Assembly (NCBI GenBank): GCA_050084985.1
Contig: JBITNC010000001.1
Coordinates: forward strand, 213,776,001-213,840,000
Reading direction: 5' to 3'
Source of the DNA: Nageia nagi
Taxonomy: Eukaryota > Pinophyta
DNA length: 64,000 nt
Below are positions 51,446 to 62,829 of this stretch, piece by piece. Each line of letters starts with the position of its first letter. Within the stretch, counting starts at the first letter, position 1. The position numbers were made by a program, and so were the translations under genes. The notes under the pieces were generated by a model. The model worked only from the letters and a program-made list of their open reading frames with translations. It made no database searches and was not told where the DNA came from.

Positions 51446-53600
51446 TAAGAATGGATATAAAAATCTTGATAAATTAGGAAATTTGGAAGAAGAAAATTTG
51501 GATTATAATGAAGAGATTTTAGAAAAAGAATCCATAGTACAAGACAATATTGATGTAAGAGAAGAACTATTAAGTGCAATGGATGTCTTAGAAGGGGTCA
51601 AAGCACTTTTCATAAATAATATTGAATCACCCCAAAACCATTCATGCTCATCAAGTGATGTACAAGAAAAAATAAATAGAAATGTCGAATCATCAATCAA
51701 TTCATGTTTTGATATACCATTGGTGAATATGGTTATAATAAAAGAAAATGATGTTGAAGATCAAAATAGTGAACAAATAGATGAAGCCAATGAAAAGTAT
51801 GATTTAATCAAAATAATAGCCAATACTCCTACAGATGAAATAATTGCCGATTTTTCTCTTATATCATCCAATCCTTTGGTACACAAATTCAAAAACATAG
51901 ATTACATATTTGATTCCTATAAAGATCAAGTATGCATGAATAATCAAATTCAAGAATGTGATGAAGAATATAGCATTAACGATAATGGTTGGATACCGGT
52001 ACCGAATCAATTAGAAGAAGGATTGCATATGCTTACTAAAAAGGTCTTAGAAATAAACATCAGTAATGATCCTCAAAATCCTAAAATAATTCAATTAGGA
52101 GAAAATCTCACAGAAACTGAACAAGAAAAGATTATAACCTTATTAAAAGAAAGAGAAAAGGTATTCACATGGTCATATGCAGACATGCCTGGAATAGACC
52201 CTAAACTAGTAGTACATAATTTAGCCTTAAAGCCTGATGCTAAACCTGTTAAACAAAAATTGCGTAAGATGCATCCTACTATAGCTTTAATGGTAAAAGA
52301 AGAACTCCAAAAATTATTAGAAGCCAAATTTATACAACCTATAGATTATTCGGATTGGATATCTAATATGGTACCTATGAAAAAACCAAGTGGAAAAATA
52401 TGAATATGCACAAATTTTCGTGATCTTAACAAAGCTTGTCCCAAAGATGATTTCCCTCTACCTAACATTGATATCTTGGTAGATTCAACAGTAGGACATG
52501 ATATGCTATCATTAATGGATGGCTTTTCTGGTTATAATCAAATAAAAATAGCTCCTAAATATCAACATAAAATAGCTTTTATAACTCCATGGGGTATCTT
52601 TTGTTATAAAGTAATGCCTTTTGGATTAAAGAATGCTGGGGCAACTTATCAAAGGGTTATGACTTATATATTCCATGATTATATGCATGACATAGTAGAA
52701 GATTATGTTGATGATTTGTTGGTTAGATCCAAACATCGAATATATCATGGAAAAGGCCTAATTAAAGTTTTAGATAGACTATTAGAACATAAAGTAAGAT
52801 TAAATCCAAAAAAGTGTGTTTTTGGTGTAACTTTGGGAAAACTACTAGGATTTATTGTGTCTCGATGAGGGATTGAAATAGATCCTAATAAAGTGAAGGT
52901 AGTTATAGATATGCCACCTCCTACAAATCTTAAACAATTACAGAGTTTACAGGGTAAGTTACAAGCCATTAGGAGGTTTATAGCTCAACTTTCTGATAAA
53001 TGTAAACCATTTACAAAGTTATTAAAAAAGGGGATAGCATATCATTGGGGCAAAGAGTAACAAGAGGCATTTGATGAAATTAAAAGATATTTATTATCGC
53101 CTCCTATCTTAAGTCCACCAAGAAAAAATGTACCTTTTTTATTATATATTTCTACTACTAAAACCACCTTAGGGATAATGCTTGCTCAAAAGAATGAACA
53201 TAATAAAGAGCAAGCTATATACTATTTGAGTAGAACCCTAGTGAGCTATGAGATTAAGTATATATATTTGGAAAAATTATGTCTTGCCGTTATTTTTGCT
53301 ACTAAAAAACTTCGACATTATATGCTTAATCACACAACCTATGTAATTTCTAAGGTAGATCCATTGAAATATATGATGAATAAAACTTATCAAAATTCAA
53401 GAACTATAAAGTGGATAATGTACTTAACTGAATTTGATTTACATTTTATCAGACAAAAGTCAATAAAAGGACAAGTAATCGTTGATTATCTCACTGAGGC
53501 CCCATTGCAAGATGATAAACCACTTGTTGTTGAATTACCCGATGATGGAGTATTTCAATTAGATGAAATTGAAATACCTGTAGAACCTGAAAATGATTGG
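51446..53600 (+). pseudogene. pol: Element B reverse transcriptase and RNase H
   Basis: An acidic linker (to about 51960) precedes WIPVPNQLEEGLHML and the RT: MPGIDPKLVVHNLAL, ICTNFRDLNKACPKDDFPLP after a TGA at 52401, LSLMDGFSGYNQIKIAP, ITPWGIFCYKVMPFGLKNAG, and the intact catalytic YVDD at 52704-52715. NPKKCVFGVTLGKLLGFIVS, stop at 52866, IDPNKVKVVIDMPPPTNLKQ and the RNase H (LGIMLAQKNEHNKEQAIYYL, YLEKLCLAVIFATKKLRHYM) follow. An extra stop is at 53058. No frame change in this part. Copies element RNA into DNA; dead only because of the stops. Confidence 0.95.
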
Positions 53601-54060
53601 GACATGACAATGCATTTTGATGGCTCTCGATGTGAATAAGGTGGTGGAGCAGGTGTTGTATTCATAACACCGCAAGGTATCCCTATACCTTATTCGTTTA
53701 AATTGAAATTCCCTTGTACTAATAATAATGTAGAATATGAAGCTTTGATATTAGCATTAAAAATTGCTATTAAATTAAAACTCAAAATAATAAAGCTTAT
53801 TGGAGATTCTTTACTCATCGTAAATCAAGTGAAAGGAATTTATCAGTGTAAAGAGCCTTTACTTCAAAAGTATAAAGCGTTAGTTGAAGAATTATTAAAA
53901 TCATTTGACCGATTTAATATAGAAGTAGCATCAAGATCATCTAATAGATTTGTAGATGCTGTGGCTTCTATTGGATCTCTCATCCCAGAGGATCCTAAAC
54001 AATCTTCCATTCAAGTTAAGATAATTCAATTACCTCAATCATCCTTACAACAGGAAGATG
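53601..54060 (+). pseudogene. pol: Element B archaeal-type RNase H (second RNase H)
   Basis: MTMHFDGSRCE with catalytic Asp at 53619-53621, a TAA at 53637, then GGGAGVVFITPQGIP, CTNNNVEYEALILALKIAIK (Glu conserved), IGDSLLIVNQVKG and SSNRFVDAVASI (final Asp). This is a complete second RNase H placed between the RT-linked RNase H and integrase, as known for Tat-lineage elements. It is thought to help remove the polypurine primer; here that is family knowledge, not shown. Confidence 0.92.
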
Positions 54061-55364
54061 AAACAAAAAGTGTATTAAATATTGATATAAATGATAAAGA
54101 TAATTGGTATAAAGAATTGATATACTTTTTAAAATTTGGAAATCTTCCTACAAACCTTAATAAATCAGCACGACGAGCTTTTAAAATTAAAGCAACTAAG
54201 TATTGTTTGTTAGGGGACATTTTACATCGACAAAATTTTAATGGTATTTTACTCAGATGCCTTGAATGGAATGATGTTAAAAAGGCTATATCTTCTGCTC
54301 ATGATGGAATATGTGGAGGACATTTTAATGGGGTTGCAATTGTAAAATGGTTAATACGGATGGGGTATTATTGGCCTATTATGGAAAAGGATTGTTGTGA
54401 ATATGTTAAAAAGTGTTTTAAATGTCAACAATACTCTCATTTATTTTCAGAACCGTCTTAGGAGCTACATCCTGTACAATCACTTTGGCCATTCTCTAAA
54501 TGGGCATTAGATTTAATAGGACAAATTACACCTACCTCTTCTGGTGGACATAAGTTCATAATTACAGTGACTGAATATTTTACCAAATGGGTAGAGGCCA
54601 TTCCCATGAATTCCACTACAGGTGCACAAATTGTTGAGTTTATAGAAAATTATATTATATGTAGATTTGGTATATCGAACCAATTAATTATGGACAATGG
54701 AAAGAATTTTAAAAATAAAGATGTAAAATGTATATGTGACAAGTATAAAATTAAACAAAGTTTTTCCACTCCTTATTATCCACAAGGTAATGGACAGGCA
54801 GAAGCAACTAACAAAACTATTCGGAACATCTTAGCAAAAATAGTAAATGATTCTCATAAAGATTGGCATATGCAAATACCAAAATCCCTATGGGCTTATC
54901 GTACCAGTGTACGCACTCCCATTAGGGCAATGCCATTCTCTTTAGTTTATGGAACAGAAGCCATCCAACCCATAGAGCTTGAGATATCATCTCTTAGAGT
55001 AAATCTAAGTGAGCAAAATGCTGATGAAGAAGCAAGACAAACTCGCTTAGACCAGTTATTGCTTTTAGATGAAAAACATATTAATGCTTTAGAGCACATG
55101 CATGTTTATCAGAGAAGGATAAAATGAGCCTTTAATAAAAGAGCTCTAATTCGTGAATTTGAAATAGGTGATTTGGTTTTAAAAGAAAATCAACAAACTT
55201 CACGAATAGAACGACAACTTAGAGATAAGTTTGCTCTAAATTGGTTAGGACCATACATCATTAAGAAAAAATTTGGTAGAGGAACTTACCATTTATCAAA
55301 TTTAGAAGGAAATGAAGAGCGTGAACCTATAAACATCATGCATCTTCGACCTTTCTATACATAA
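54061..55364 (+). pseudogene. pol: Element B integrase
   Basis: HHCC zinc domain: His codons at 54300 and 54321 (AHDGICGGHFNG), Cys codons at 54414 and 54423 (KKCFKCQ). Core D-D-E all present: WALDLIG Asp at 54510, MDNGKNF Asp at 54693, GQAEATNKTI Glu at 54801. Then SLWAYRTSVRTPIRAMPFSL and VYGTEAI. The C-terminal part has GDLVLKENQQ, NWLGPYII and GTYHLSNLEG, ending HLRPFYT with TAA at 55362. No chromodomain. Stops at 54459 and 55125 only, so the integrase is the best preserved protein here. Confidence 0.95.
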
Positions 55365-55473
55365 AAAAAAATGTGTGTGTACATTAGTTTTCTTTCATTT
55401 TATTTGATTGTTAAAATAATAGATAAATAAGAGTATTAATATTTGTCAAGTGTTAATAATTAAAATAGAAAAA

Positions 55474-56678
55474 ATGAATTTGGCAATGGAATCTGCTGAA
55501 GGTAGCATAATGCCACCACAAGTATGATTGCCACCACCGAGATATCTAGGTGATTTCGCGTTAACATATTTACGACATACATTTGATTTTAATCTTTTGA
55601 ATCATTTACAATTGACTATTGATGAGCAATATGAAAGAACATTTAATATGTTTTGTGCTAGGAATAATGATTGGGGAGTCATTTTGTGTGGAGATGAAGT
55701 AAGCATTATTTTAGATCCACCAATCTTTTTCACCAATTTGGAAAGAATGTCACAAAGAATAATGGATTTCTATTTACAATGGCCTTATGGAATACCAAAG
55801 ATTGTCATAAATTATCAATTAACTGAGTATTCACTCCTTTTAGCTAGAATGAAATGCATTAAACAATTATTAAAAAGCCTAGAATGGATGGATGAAATCC
55901 TACATTATTTACCTCATAAAAGGGTGATTTATGATTTTTCAAATACCTTTGTGGCTTGTCCTCCTAGAACGTCACAATAACAATATTATAGGTAGATTAA
56001 TAGATGCCCTCGCATGCAAATGCGACACACAATTTGGGAACAAAAGTTAGTGAAAAGGCAAGTTTTGCGTATTAATGAACTTAAAATGATGAATCAGATA
56101 AAGACTAGAAATGAGATTATCAAAAAATTATTAAAGAACATAAAGTACAGAATAATGGAAATTATTTTCTTGGATTCAAAAGTAGGTATGACAAAGATTT
56201 GTTTATGAAAGTCATTCATAATGTTCCTACTTCTTTATATTCAAACATCTTTTCCATGCCTATTGAAATTCAACAAAAATTGGCTTTGACATTTTATAAT
56301 ACACGTAAATCTTACAGTTGGGAGGTCAAAATAAATAGATCTCAGGTTATTGTTTATATCGATGCATTTGAACTATGGTGTTCTCCTAAATTAGAATATG
56401 ATCTAATGACATATTTCTATCTCATGTGGCCCACAGAAAAGCCTAAAATCATAATTGATTGTACTTATAACTGGACTTTAAGATATCGAGAACGAACCAT
56501 CTTCATCGCCCAAACCATGACTTCCGAATATTTAGATTATTGTGTTCCTAAAATTTGTCATAATCAAGTGATATTAGACTTTAGTTTTTTGTTTAGCTCA
56601 ACATATTGCTCATTTAATCCTTCGACGGTTCAGACTCGATTTGAACGTGTCACAAATAGATTTCCTAGAAATTCATAA
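55474..56678 (+). pseudogene. Element B ORF3: two tandem copies of an unknown domain
   Basis: About 400 codons, 110 bp after integrase, same strand, starting at ATG 55474 (MNLAMESAEG). Domain 1 (about 55535-55960): PPPRYLGDFALTYLRHTFDF, NNDWGVILCGDEVSIILD, MDFYLQWPYGIPKIVINYQL (FYLQWP at 55768-55785) and VIYDFSNTFVACPP. Domain 2 (about 56157-56610): GNYFLGFKSRYDKDLFMK, SYSWEVKINRSQVIVYID, LMTYFYLMWPTEKPKIIID (56415 on) and QVILDFSFLFSSTYCS. The two halves align along their length: W-x-V, V-x-I-x-x-x-D, FYLxWPxxxPKI, DFS. Breaks: TGA at 55525, TAA at 55978, TAG at 55993 and a one-base frame change near 56100-56125. Function unknown; no transmembrane segment or known catalytic motif seen. A homologue occupies the same place in element A. 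Confidence 0.85.
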
Positions 56679-56810
56679 AAAAAAAAACAAAATTTTGAAA
56701 AATTGAAAAATCATAAAATCCTAAAAATTTGAAAAATTCATAAAAGACATAAAAATTATATAATTATAAAATCTACCTAGATGGAAACATCTAGAGGTCA
56801 CTTGGAAATA

Positions 56811-56972
56811 GGGTGCCCTGCCCTTGTATGATGTAAATATATGTTGCATGTCATTGTAACAGTGATTATCCAGTAAATGTGTTATGTATGAGGTGCCCTG
56901 TCCTTGTATGATGTAAATAAATGTTGCATGTCATTGTAACAAGTGATTATCTAGTAAATGTGTAATGTATGA
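56811..56972. repeat. ~81-bp direct duplication
   Basis: Two copies of 'ggtgccctgcccttgtatga' followed by 'tgtaaatatatgttgcatgt' and 'cattgtaac' start near 56813 and 56894. They lie between ORF3 and the 3' LTR; no coding role. Confidence 0.85.
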
Positions 56973-57227
56973 AAAGGTTATCTTAGAATAATCTCCTTGT
57001 TATCACTACATTCACTTTATCCTTTCTTTTATAAAGAAATGACATACCCTAGATGATAGAAAAACATAAAATTTGTATGTTTGAAGAAAAATCAAAAACT
57101 CCAAAACACTTAATACATTAAGGAATTCGAAGAGAATTTGGATGAAATTATTTGAGAAACATTAAGATTGAAACATTACATATCTATCTTATTATTCATT
57201 TCCCCCGAACCCAAGAATCATTTGGTA

Positions 57228-57300
57228 AAAAAAAAAAAAAACAAAAAAAAAAGGATATTAAAAAAAAAGGGGGGGGGGGATATATATATATATAAAAAAA
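57228..57300. repeat. Poly-A / poly-G / TA low-complexity tract
   Basis: Runs of A, then nine A followed by eleven G (57269-57279), then TA repeats. The A9-G11 part is a perfect polypurine stretch 2.15 kb before the 3' LTR. Confidence 0.9.
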
Positions 57301-57744
57301 TTTAAATTTATCAATGATTCTTGGGTGATTACAATATCCTCTACCGGGGCTATGGATGCCTGACTGGCAGTAGAGCAAGGTTGTAGCAGGATCAAGGTGG
57401 TTAAGCAACTTTCTATGGACCTCTATGTGTTTCATATGGATGTATTAGCTCATTAATGTTTCTGAGATAATTCCATGTCAAATGATTTAAGAAGGGGAAT
57501 GAATGTCACTACACACACAGAGAGTTTTAGGTTTTTTTATCAACATATAATAATATTGTTTGATATCATCTTAGGTTGTTAAATCTTGAAATAAAGAAAG
57601 ATAAGGTAGATATTATAATAACTTGGTTATTAATTCAAAGGTCACTTAATCTTTTTGTTATAATGAATATCTTTCATATTATAAATTTGTTGGTGTTTAG
57701 GATCATTCGTTTCATTTTGTTAAAACCATTTTGCACTATTAGAC

Positions 57745-58260
57745 ATCTTACCTTTGAACATTATTAAAATAGCTTTTCTTTGGAAATGATAAGAATGATT
57801 CTTTATTGTTCCCCTGACCAAGATAAAGTTAATGTTCATATGCATCCATAAGTCACTAGTGTGTTATGCTAAACCATTTTTCACTATTATCCATTACCTT
57901 TGAACATTATTAAAATTGCTTTTCTTTGGAAAGGATAAGAATGATTCTTTATTGTTCCCCTGACCAAGATAAAGTTAATGTTCATATACATTCCTAAAAG
58001 TCACCATTGTTTTATGTCAAACCATGTTTTCAAAATACCTATTTCCTTTGAACATTATTAAAATTTGCTTTTCTTTGGTAAGGATAAGAATGATTATTTA
58101 TTGTTCTCCTAACCAAGATAAAGTTAATGTTCATATGCATCCATACATCATTAGTCTCCATTACCTTTGAACATTATTAAAATTTGCTTTTCTTTGGGAA
58201 AGATAAGAATGATTAGTTAATTGTTCTCTTGACCAAGATAAAGTTAATGTTCATAACATC
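57745..58260. repeat. Four-copy 119-148-bp tandem repeat
   Basis: 'cctttgaacattattaaaa' begins near 57751, 57897, 58045 and 58164. Each is followed by 'gcttttctttgg', 'ataagaatgatt' and 'gaccaagataaagttaatgt'. Noncoding, in the 3' part of element B. 58260-59410 shows no gene; it contains several AACGATT/AATCGTT words near 58650-58730. Confidence 0.88.
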
Positions 58261-59414
58261 TAAAGGATTAGTTTACCATGTTAAGTGTTTTATTGTAAAA
58301 TTGCCAAGTACGAAAAATGATGCATCTGATTCCATAAAAATTTAATAAAAATATGTCCTTAAATAATCTTAAAATCTAGAAGATTTAATATTTGAAAATA
58401 AAAATTTAAAATCTAGATATTTTAAAATAATATCTAAAGTCAATATAAAAATTTAAATTCATGTCTTAAATGATGTACTAAAAGATTTATTAAGTTATCA
58501 TTAGCAACTAGGACTATCTGAAAATATCTCGGGAAACCAAATAGCCAAAGCTCCGTAGCCCTATGATAATAATTTTGATCTCTTGACTGATCTACCATGA
58601 AAATTGTTTTGTTTTAAAAACCCTTCACGTCATGGATCATTAAGCGATCATTATGTCGATCTTCAACGATTTAAATCAAATCGATAATGATTGTTGAGTG
58701 GCAACGATTCATAGGTAATCGTTGATGATTTATATTATTTGAAAATGTACAAAATGAAGTATATTTTCTTTAAATATCTTAAAATATATTGTGTATAGAC
58801 AAAACATCAAAAAGCTTCGTTCACTAAGGTGAAAGTGAACACATTATAAATCACACTATTTTTTGCCTAGAAGAATGCTCCAATGTCACATGACTGCCAC
58901 ATACATCGACACATGGAGGACTAGTATTGAGTAAACTTACTAGGGTAAAATGATTAAAATCGTTATTAAAAAAAGTCTAAACACAAGAAATTAAGATATT
59001 CATAGCAAAATATACTATCATAAAGATAGTATTTTTATTATATAAATTCAAGATGATCACTTTACAAATCATTAACAATAATAAAATATTGTCAACGATC
59101 CTTGACTAAGTCAAATATGCAAAATAGATCAAACTAAGTTTGAGCTAAAATGGCAAAACAATCACAAGATGTAAGAGATCATCTCGAAATCTCGTTGTTA
59201 AGACAATACTATTACAATTCATATATTAAAGAAAACTTATATGGTATAGGTGTGCTTAGACATGCAAAATGATATAGCAGAAATGTCATGCAACTATCAC
59301 ATAAGCTCGATACATCATCATACCGAAAATAGTCACTTCCGAAGTCATCAATTCAACAAAGCTTCTCATTATATATTTTTTGAAATTATCAACCCTATCT
59401 TTGGTTGATAATTC

Positions 59415-59429
59415 AAAAAAGGGGCAAAA
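59415..59429 (+). other. Element B polypurine tract
   Basis: aaaaaaggggcaaaa immediately before TGTAGACAC of the 3' LTR, preceded by a ggttgataatt context shared with element A. Confidence 0.9.
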
Positions 59430-61567
59430 TGTAGACACTCAAAATAAACCCTATCTTTAATTTAATAAATAAATAAATAAAACAAATATTTCTTCTAATA
59501 TATATCACATTAAAATAATTATGTAATATATGCACTGAGAACAACCTTAACTAAAGTAAATTAAGAATAATTGTCGATCTCATTTCTATTTCCAAAATGT
59601 CATACTTACCAGTTCTGGCTATTTGATCATTCCCTGATGACATCATCACTTCTAGGACCCGGTTCATTCAAAACTGTGAACTTCATTCTCCTTGTGATGT
59701 CATCGTCATATTTTCAGAATGTTATACTTATCGGTTCTGGCTATTTAATCACTCCCTAATGATGTCATCACTTCTAGAACCTGGTTCATTCAAAAATGTG
59801 AACTTCATTCTCCCCATGACATCATCATCATATTTATGGAATGTTATACTTACCAGTTCTGGCTATTTGATCACTCCCTAATGATGTCATCACTTCTAAA
59901 ACTCAGTTCATTCAAAACTGTGAACTTTGTTCTCCCTGTGACATCATCATCATAATTCTAGAACGTTATACTTACTAGTTCTAGCTATTAGATCACTCCC
60001 TGATGACATCGTCACTTCTGGGACCCAGTTCATTCAAAATTGTGAACTTCATTCTCCCCGTGATGTCATCATCATAATTCTAGAATGTTATACTTATTGG
60101 TTCTAGCTATTAGATCACTCCCTGATGATGTTGTCACTTTTGGGACCTAGTTCATTCAAAACTATGAACTTCATTCTCCTTGTGATGTCATCATCATATT
60201 TTTGGAATGTTATACTTACTGGTTCTGGCTATTTGATCACTCCCTGATGATGTCATCACTTTTGAAACCTAGTTTCATTCAAAACTGTGAACTTCATTCT
60301 CCCCATGACATCATCATCATATGTCTAGAATGTCATTCTTATTGGTCCCAGCTATTCGATCACTTCTTGATGATGTCATCATCTTCGAAACCTGGACCTT
60401 TCTATAACTTAGCTTTAACATTTACTTATGGAATACTTTACTTACTAGCTCTAGCTATTTGATCACTACTTGCTGACGTTATTATCTTCAGAACCCAAGC
60501 CTTTCCACAAATGAGCTTTATCTTTCTTCTATGATGCCATCATTTCATTCCAAAATGCTTTATCTACTGACTCTAGCTTGTTTTGTGTGCTCTATAAAAA
60601 TTCCTGGGGATCTTAAAATGAACTCACGATTGCAAGTAAAATTCACTAGGGCTTCAATAAGGGATTTAAAATTATATTATTGGATCAATCTTTTTAAACA
60701 TATTTTAAAACAAGTGGTCTTATGATCCTTGTCATTAAAAAATGACCATTGAATGACTATTCTAATGTTAATATATAATCGCTAAAAAATCGGTGATGAT
60801 CCATGAATAGTTAAAACAACAAACAAATCTAAGCCTGGAATAGTCTAGTATGTACAATTTGTAATCATGGATACAGATGGAAGATAGCAACACTTCAAGA
60901 TTTAGGTCAAGAGGTTACCTGGATTCTTGGATGCCAAAATAAATGAATAACAAACTTTGAAGCTTATAAATTAAAGCTTTGTACGTAAATAGGGGGACCC
61001 AATTTTAATATAGCAAAGCTCTGCTAAAATTATATCAAGAGGTTATTAGCAAAGGTTGTAAGCTTGATCAATAGTTAATTTCCTCTCAATTATATTTCTA
61101 GATTATGTTGTTCATTTTGCAAATTCATATGTGAGAATAGGTATGCTTTTGATGTGTTGTTCATTTTCTATGTGCAAGGTCAATACAGGAGAATAATGAC
61201 AGAAGTAAGCGTAAAAGAGAACAACAAAGAAATAGACAAAAACACTTCAAAACTCTATGAAGATTACTCCAGTACATACAGAGCTAATTGTCTATGATTC
61301 AAAGATTGGTTGATGGTAATTCACCAGATAGATAATAAAGACTGATCATTGTCCATCCACCTGCATTGATTGTTATCGATTTGCAACAATCGCTGTCAAA
61401 TGTTGATTACAGTAGATCAATAAAAACTTGTTTATTTGTATTCAAATACTTTAGAATATAATATCATTACTATTATCAATGTGTATTGTCAAATATATTC
61501 ATGATTAATTATGTTGAATGATTTATCTTTCTAAATTGCATTTTAGGTTCATAATTTGATATACATA
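59430..61567 (+). repeat. Element B 3' LTR (2138 bp)
   Basis: Aligns end to end with 43528-45665. It carries its own copy of the 122-bp array (about 59594-60590) and ends TACATA where the 5' copy has TACACA, a C-to-T change of the terminal CA. The hairpin GATTGTT…AACAATC is kept near 61370-61392. Confidence 0.96.
59594..60590 (+). promoter_or_regulatory. 122-bp repeat array (3' LTR)
   Basis: Same array as at 43692-44690. At several matching sites one LTR has TGATGTCA and the other TGACATCA (or one retains CG, as in 'gatgtcatcgtcat' near 59694), which supports an ancestral TGACGTCA. Confidence 0.8.
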
Positions 61568-61572
61568 ATTTT
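61568..61572. other. Target-site duplication, right of element B
   Basis: ATTTT, identical to 43523-43527. Confidence 0.85.
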
Positions 61573-62590
61573 ATATTCTATGCTTCATCCCATGGTCCAA
61601 GGTTTAGCCCATGATCTAAGGTTTTAGTACATGGTTTTTCTTATGATCAATAATATATCCCATTGTATAAGGTTAAACCCATAATCCATGGCTAGAATCA
61701 TGCTCAATAGTTTGGCCCACATTCCATAGTTGGTCCCACTATTTATAGTTGAGCCCATTATGTATGGCTTGACCCATGATAAATGATCAAAAGTTTGATC
61801 TAAAATCCATGATTTAGCTCATGGTTAATGGTTTAGCCCATTGTCCACTATTTAACCCATGATCCAAGGTTTTAACCATGGTCAAAGGTTGGGCCCATGG
61901 TTCATGGTTAAGCCCATGGTCCATTATTTAGCCCATGGTCCATGGTTCCACCCATGGTCCATAGTTCAATCCACTATCCATAGTTGGGCCCATGGTCCAT
62001 GGTTTGATCCATGATCCATAGTTAGGCCCAAGGTCTAAAATTTGATCCATTATCCATGGTTTGGTTCATGGTGTATAGTTTTACCCATAATCCATGTTCA
62101 AAGGTTTGGCCCATAGTCTACAATTAGGCCCATAATCCATAATTTGACCCAAGTTTCATGGTTTCATCCATGGTCCATAATTAGGTCCATTATCCACCAT
62201 TTTTTCTAGATTCTAATGTTTGACCTATGATCCCATAATCCATGGTCTAAGGTTTGGTTTATGGTCCATTATTCAACCCATAGATGATGGTCCAACCCAT
62301 GATCCACTATTTGACCCATAATTGATGGTTTGGTCCATGATCAACTATTTGATCCATATTCCATGATTTGACCTATGTTCCATAGCTTGACCCATGGTCC
62401 ATAGTTTGGCCCATGATCCATGGTTTGGCTAGTAATTCCATGATTTAACCCTAGTTTCATGGTTCAGCACATGGTCCATGATTCTACCCATAGTCCAAGG
62501 CTTGACACATAATTTGACCATGATCCAATGATAGTCTAGTATATGGTTCAAACATAGTTGATAGTTTGGCACATGATTCATGGTTTAATA
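61573..62590. repeat. ~19-bp CCATGGT minisatellite, right part
   Basis: Continuation of 43081-43522 with units such as 'cccatggtccatggttccac' and 'ccatagttgggcccatggtc'. It stops about 20 bp before the 5S pseudogene. Confidence 0.9.
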
Positions 62591-62609
62591 AAGGATATAT
62601 TATTATTAT

Positions 62610-62729
62610 GGGTGTGATCATACCATCCTTAATGTAATGAATCCCATAATAACTTTATAATTAATAAGGCTTTGGTTAGAGTAGTACTAGGATAGGTGAC
62701 CTCCTATGAAGTCCTAGCATTGTACCCTT
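62610..62729 (+). pseudogene. 5S rRNA pseudogene (120 bp)
   Basis: Exactly 120 bp, the length of plant 5S. It begins GGGTGTGATCATACCAT (functional: GGGTGCGATCATACCA), keeps 'agagtagtactaggataggt' and 'gacctcctatgaagtcct', and ends TTGTACCCTT (functional TTGCACCCCT). Changes are mostly C-to-T and G-to-A, including the internal control region, so transcription by RNA polymerase III is unlikely. A T run follows. It stands alone between two minisatellites, not in a tandem 5S array. Confidence 0.96.
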
Positions 62730-62736
62730 TTTTTTA
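62728..62736 (+). terminator. T-run after 5S (Pol III terminator)
   Basis: An uninterrupted T tract directly after the 5S 3' end, the usual RNA polymerase III stop signal, apparently preserved. Confidence 0.75.
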
Positions 62737-62829
62737 TTTTATATATCACCTACATAGATCTAACATTGATATCATATTTATGCTTGAAATTAATTATGCA
62801 TGCATATTTTATAACCTCCTCCATGGTTT

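Larger units (their letters stand above)
43528..61567 (+). mobile_element. Element B: Ty3/gypsy Tat-type LTR retrotransposon, plus strand
   Basis: An 18,040-bp element with 2138-bp LTRs, exact 5-bp target duplication, primer-binding site, polypurine tract, Gag-Pol and ORF3, inserted in the CCATGGT minisatellite. It has an archaeal-type RNase H between the RT RNase H and integrase, the hallmark of the Tat lineage. RT YVDD, integrase D-D-E and HHCC survive, while about ten in-frame stops and three frame changes break Gag-Pol. LTR copies differ at roughly one site in fifteen by eye in sampled stretches, almost all transitions. Younger than element A. It has no plant-mobile-domain gene. Confidence 0.96.

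Noticed and set aside
50382-52327. Minus-strand ORFs over element B pol
   Set aside because: Shadow frames of the protease and RT coding sequence on the plus strand.
55474-56678. ORF3 as a retroviral envelope gene
   Set aside because: Position after pol fits, but no signal peptide, transmembrane segment or cleavage motif is visible, and the tandem-domain layout is unlike known envelope proteins.
62610-62729. Functional 5S rRNA gene
   Set aside because: Too many changes, including in the internal promoter and in normally invariant positions.
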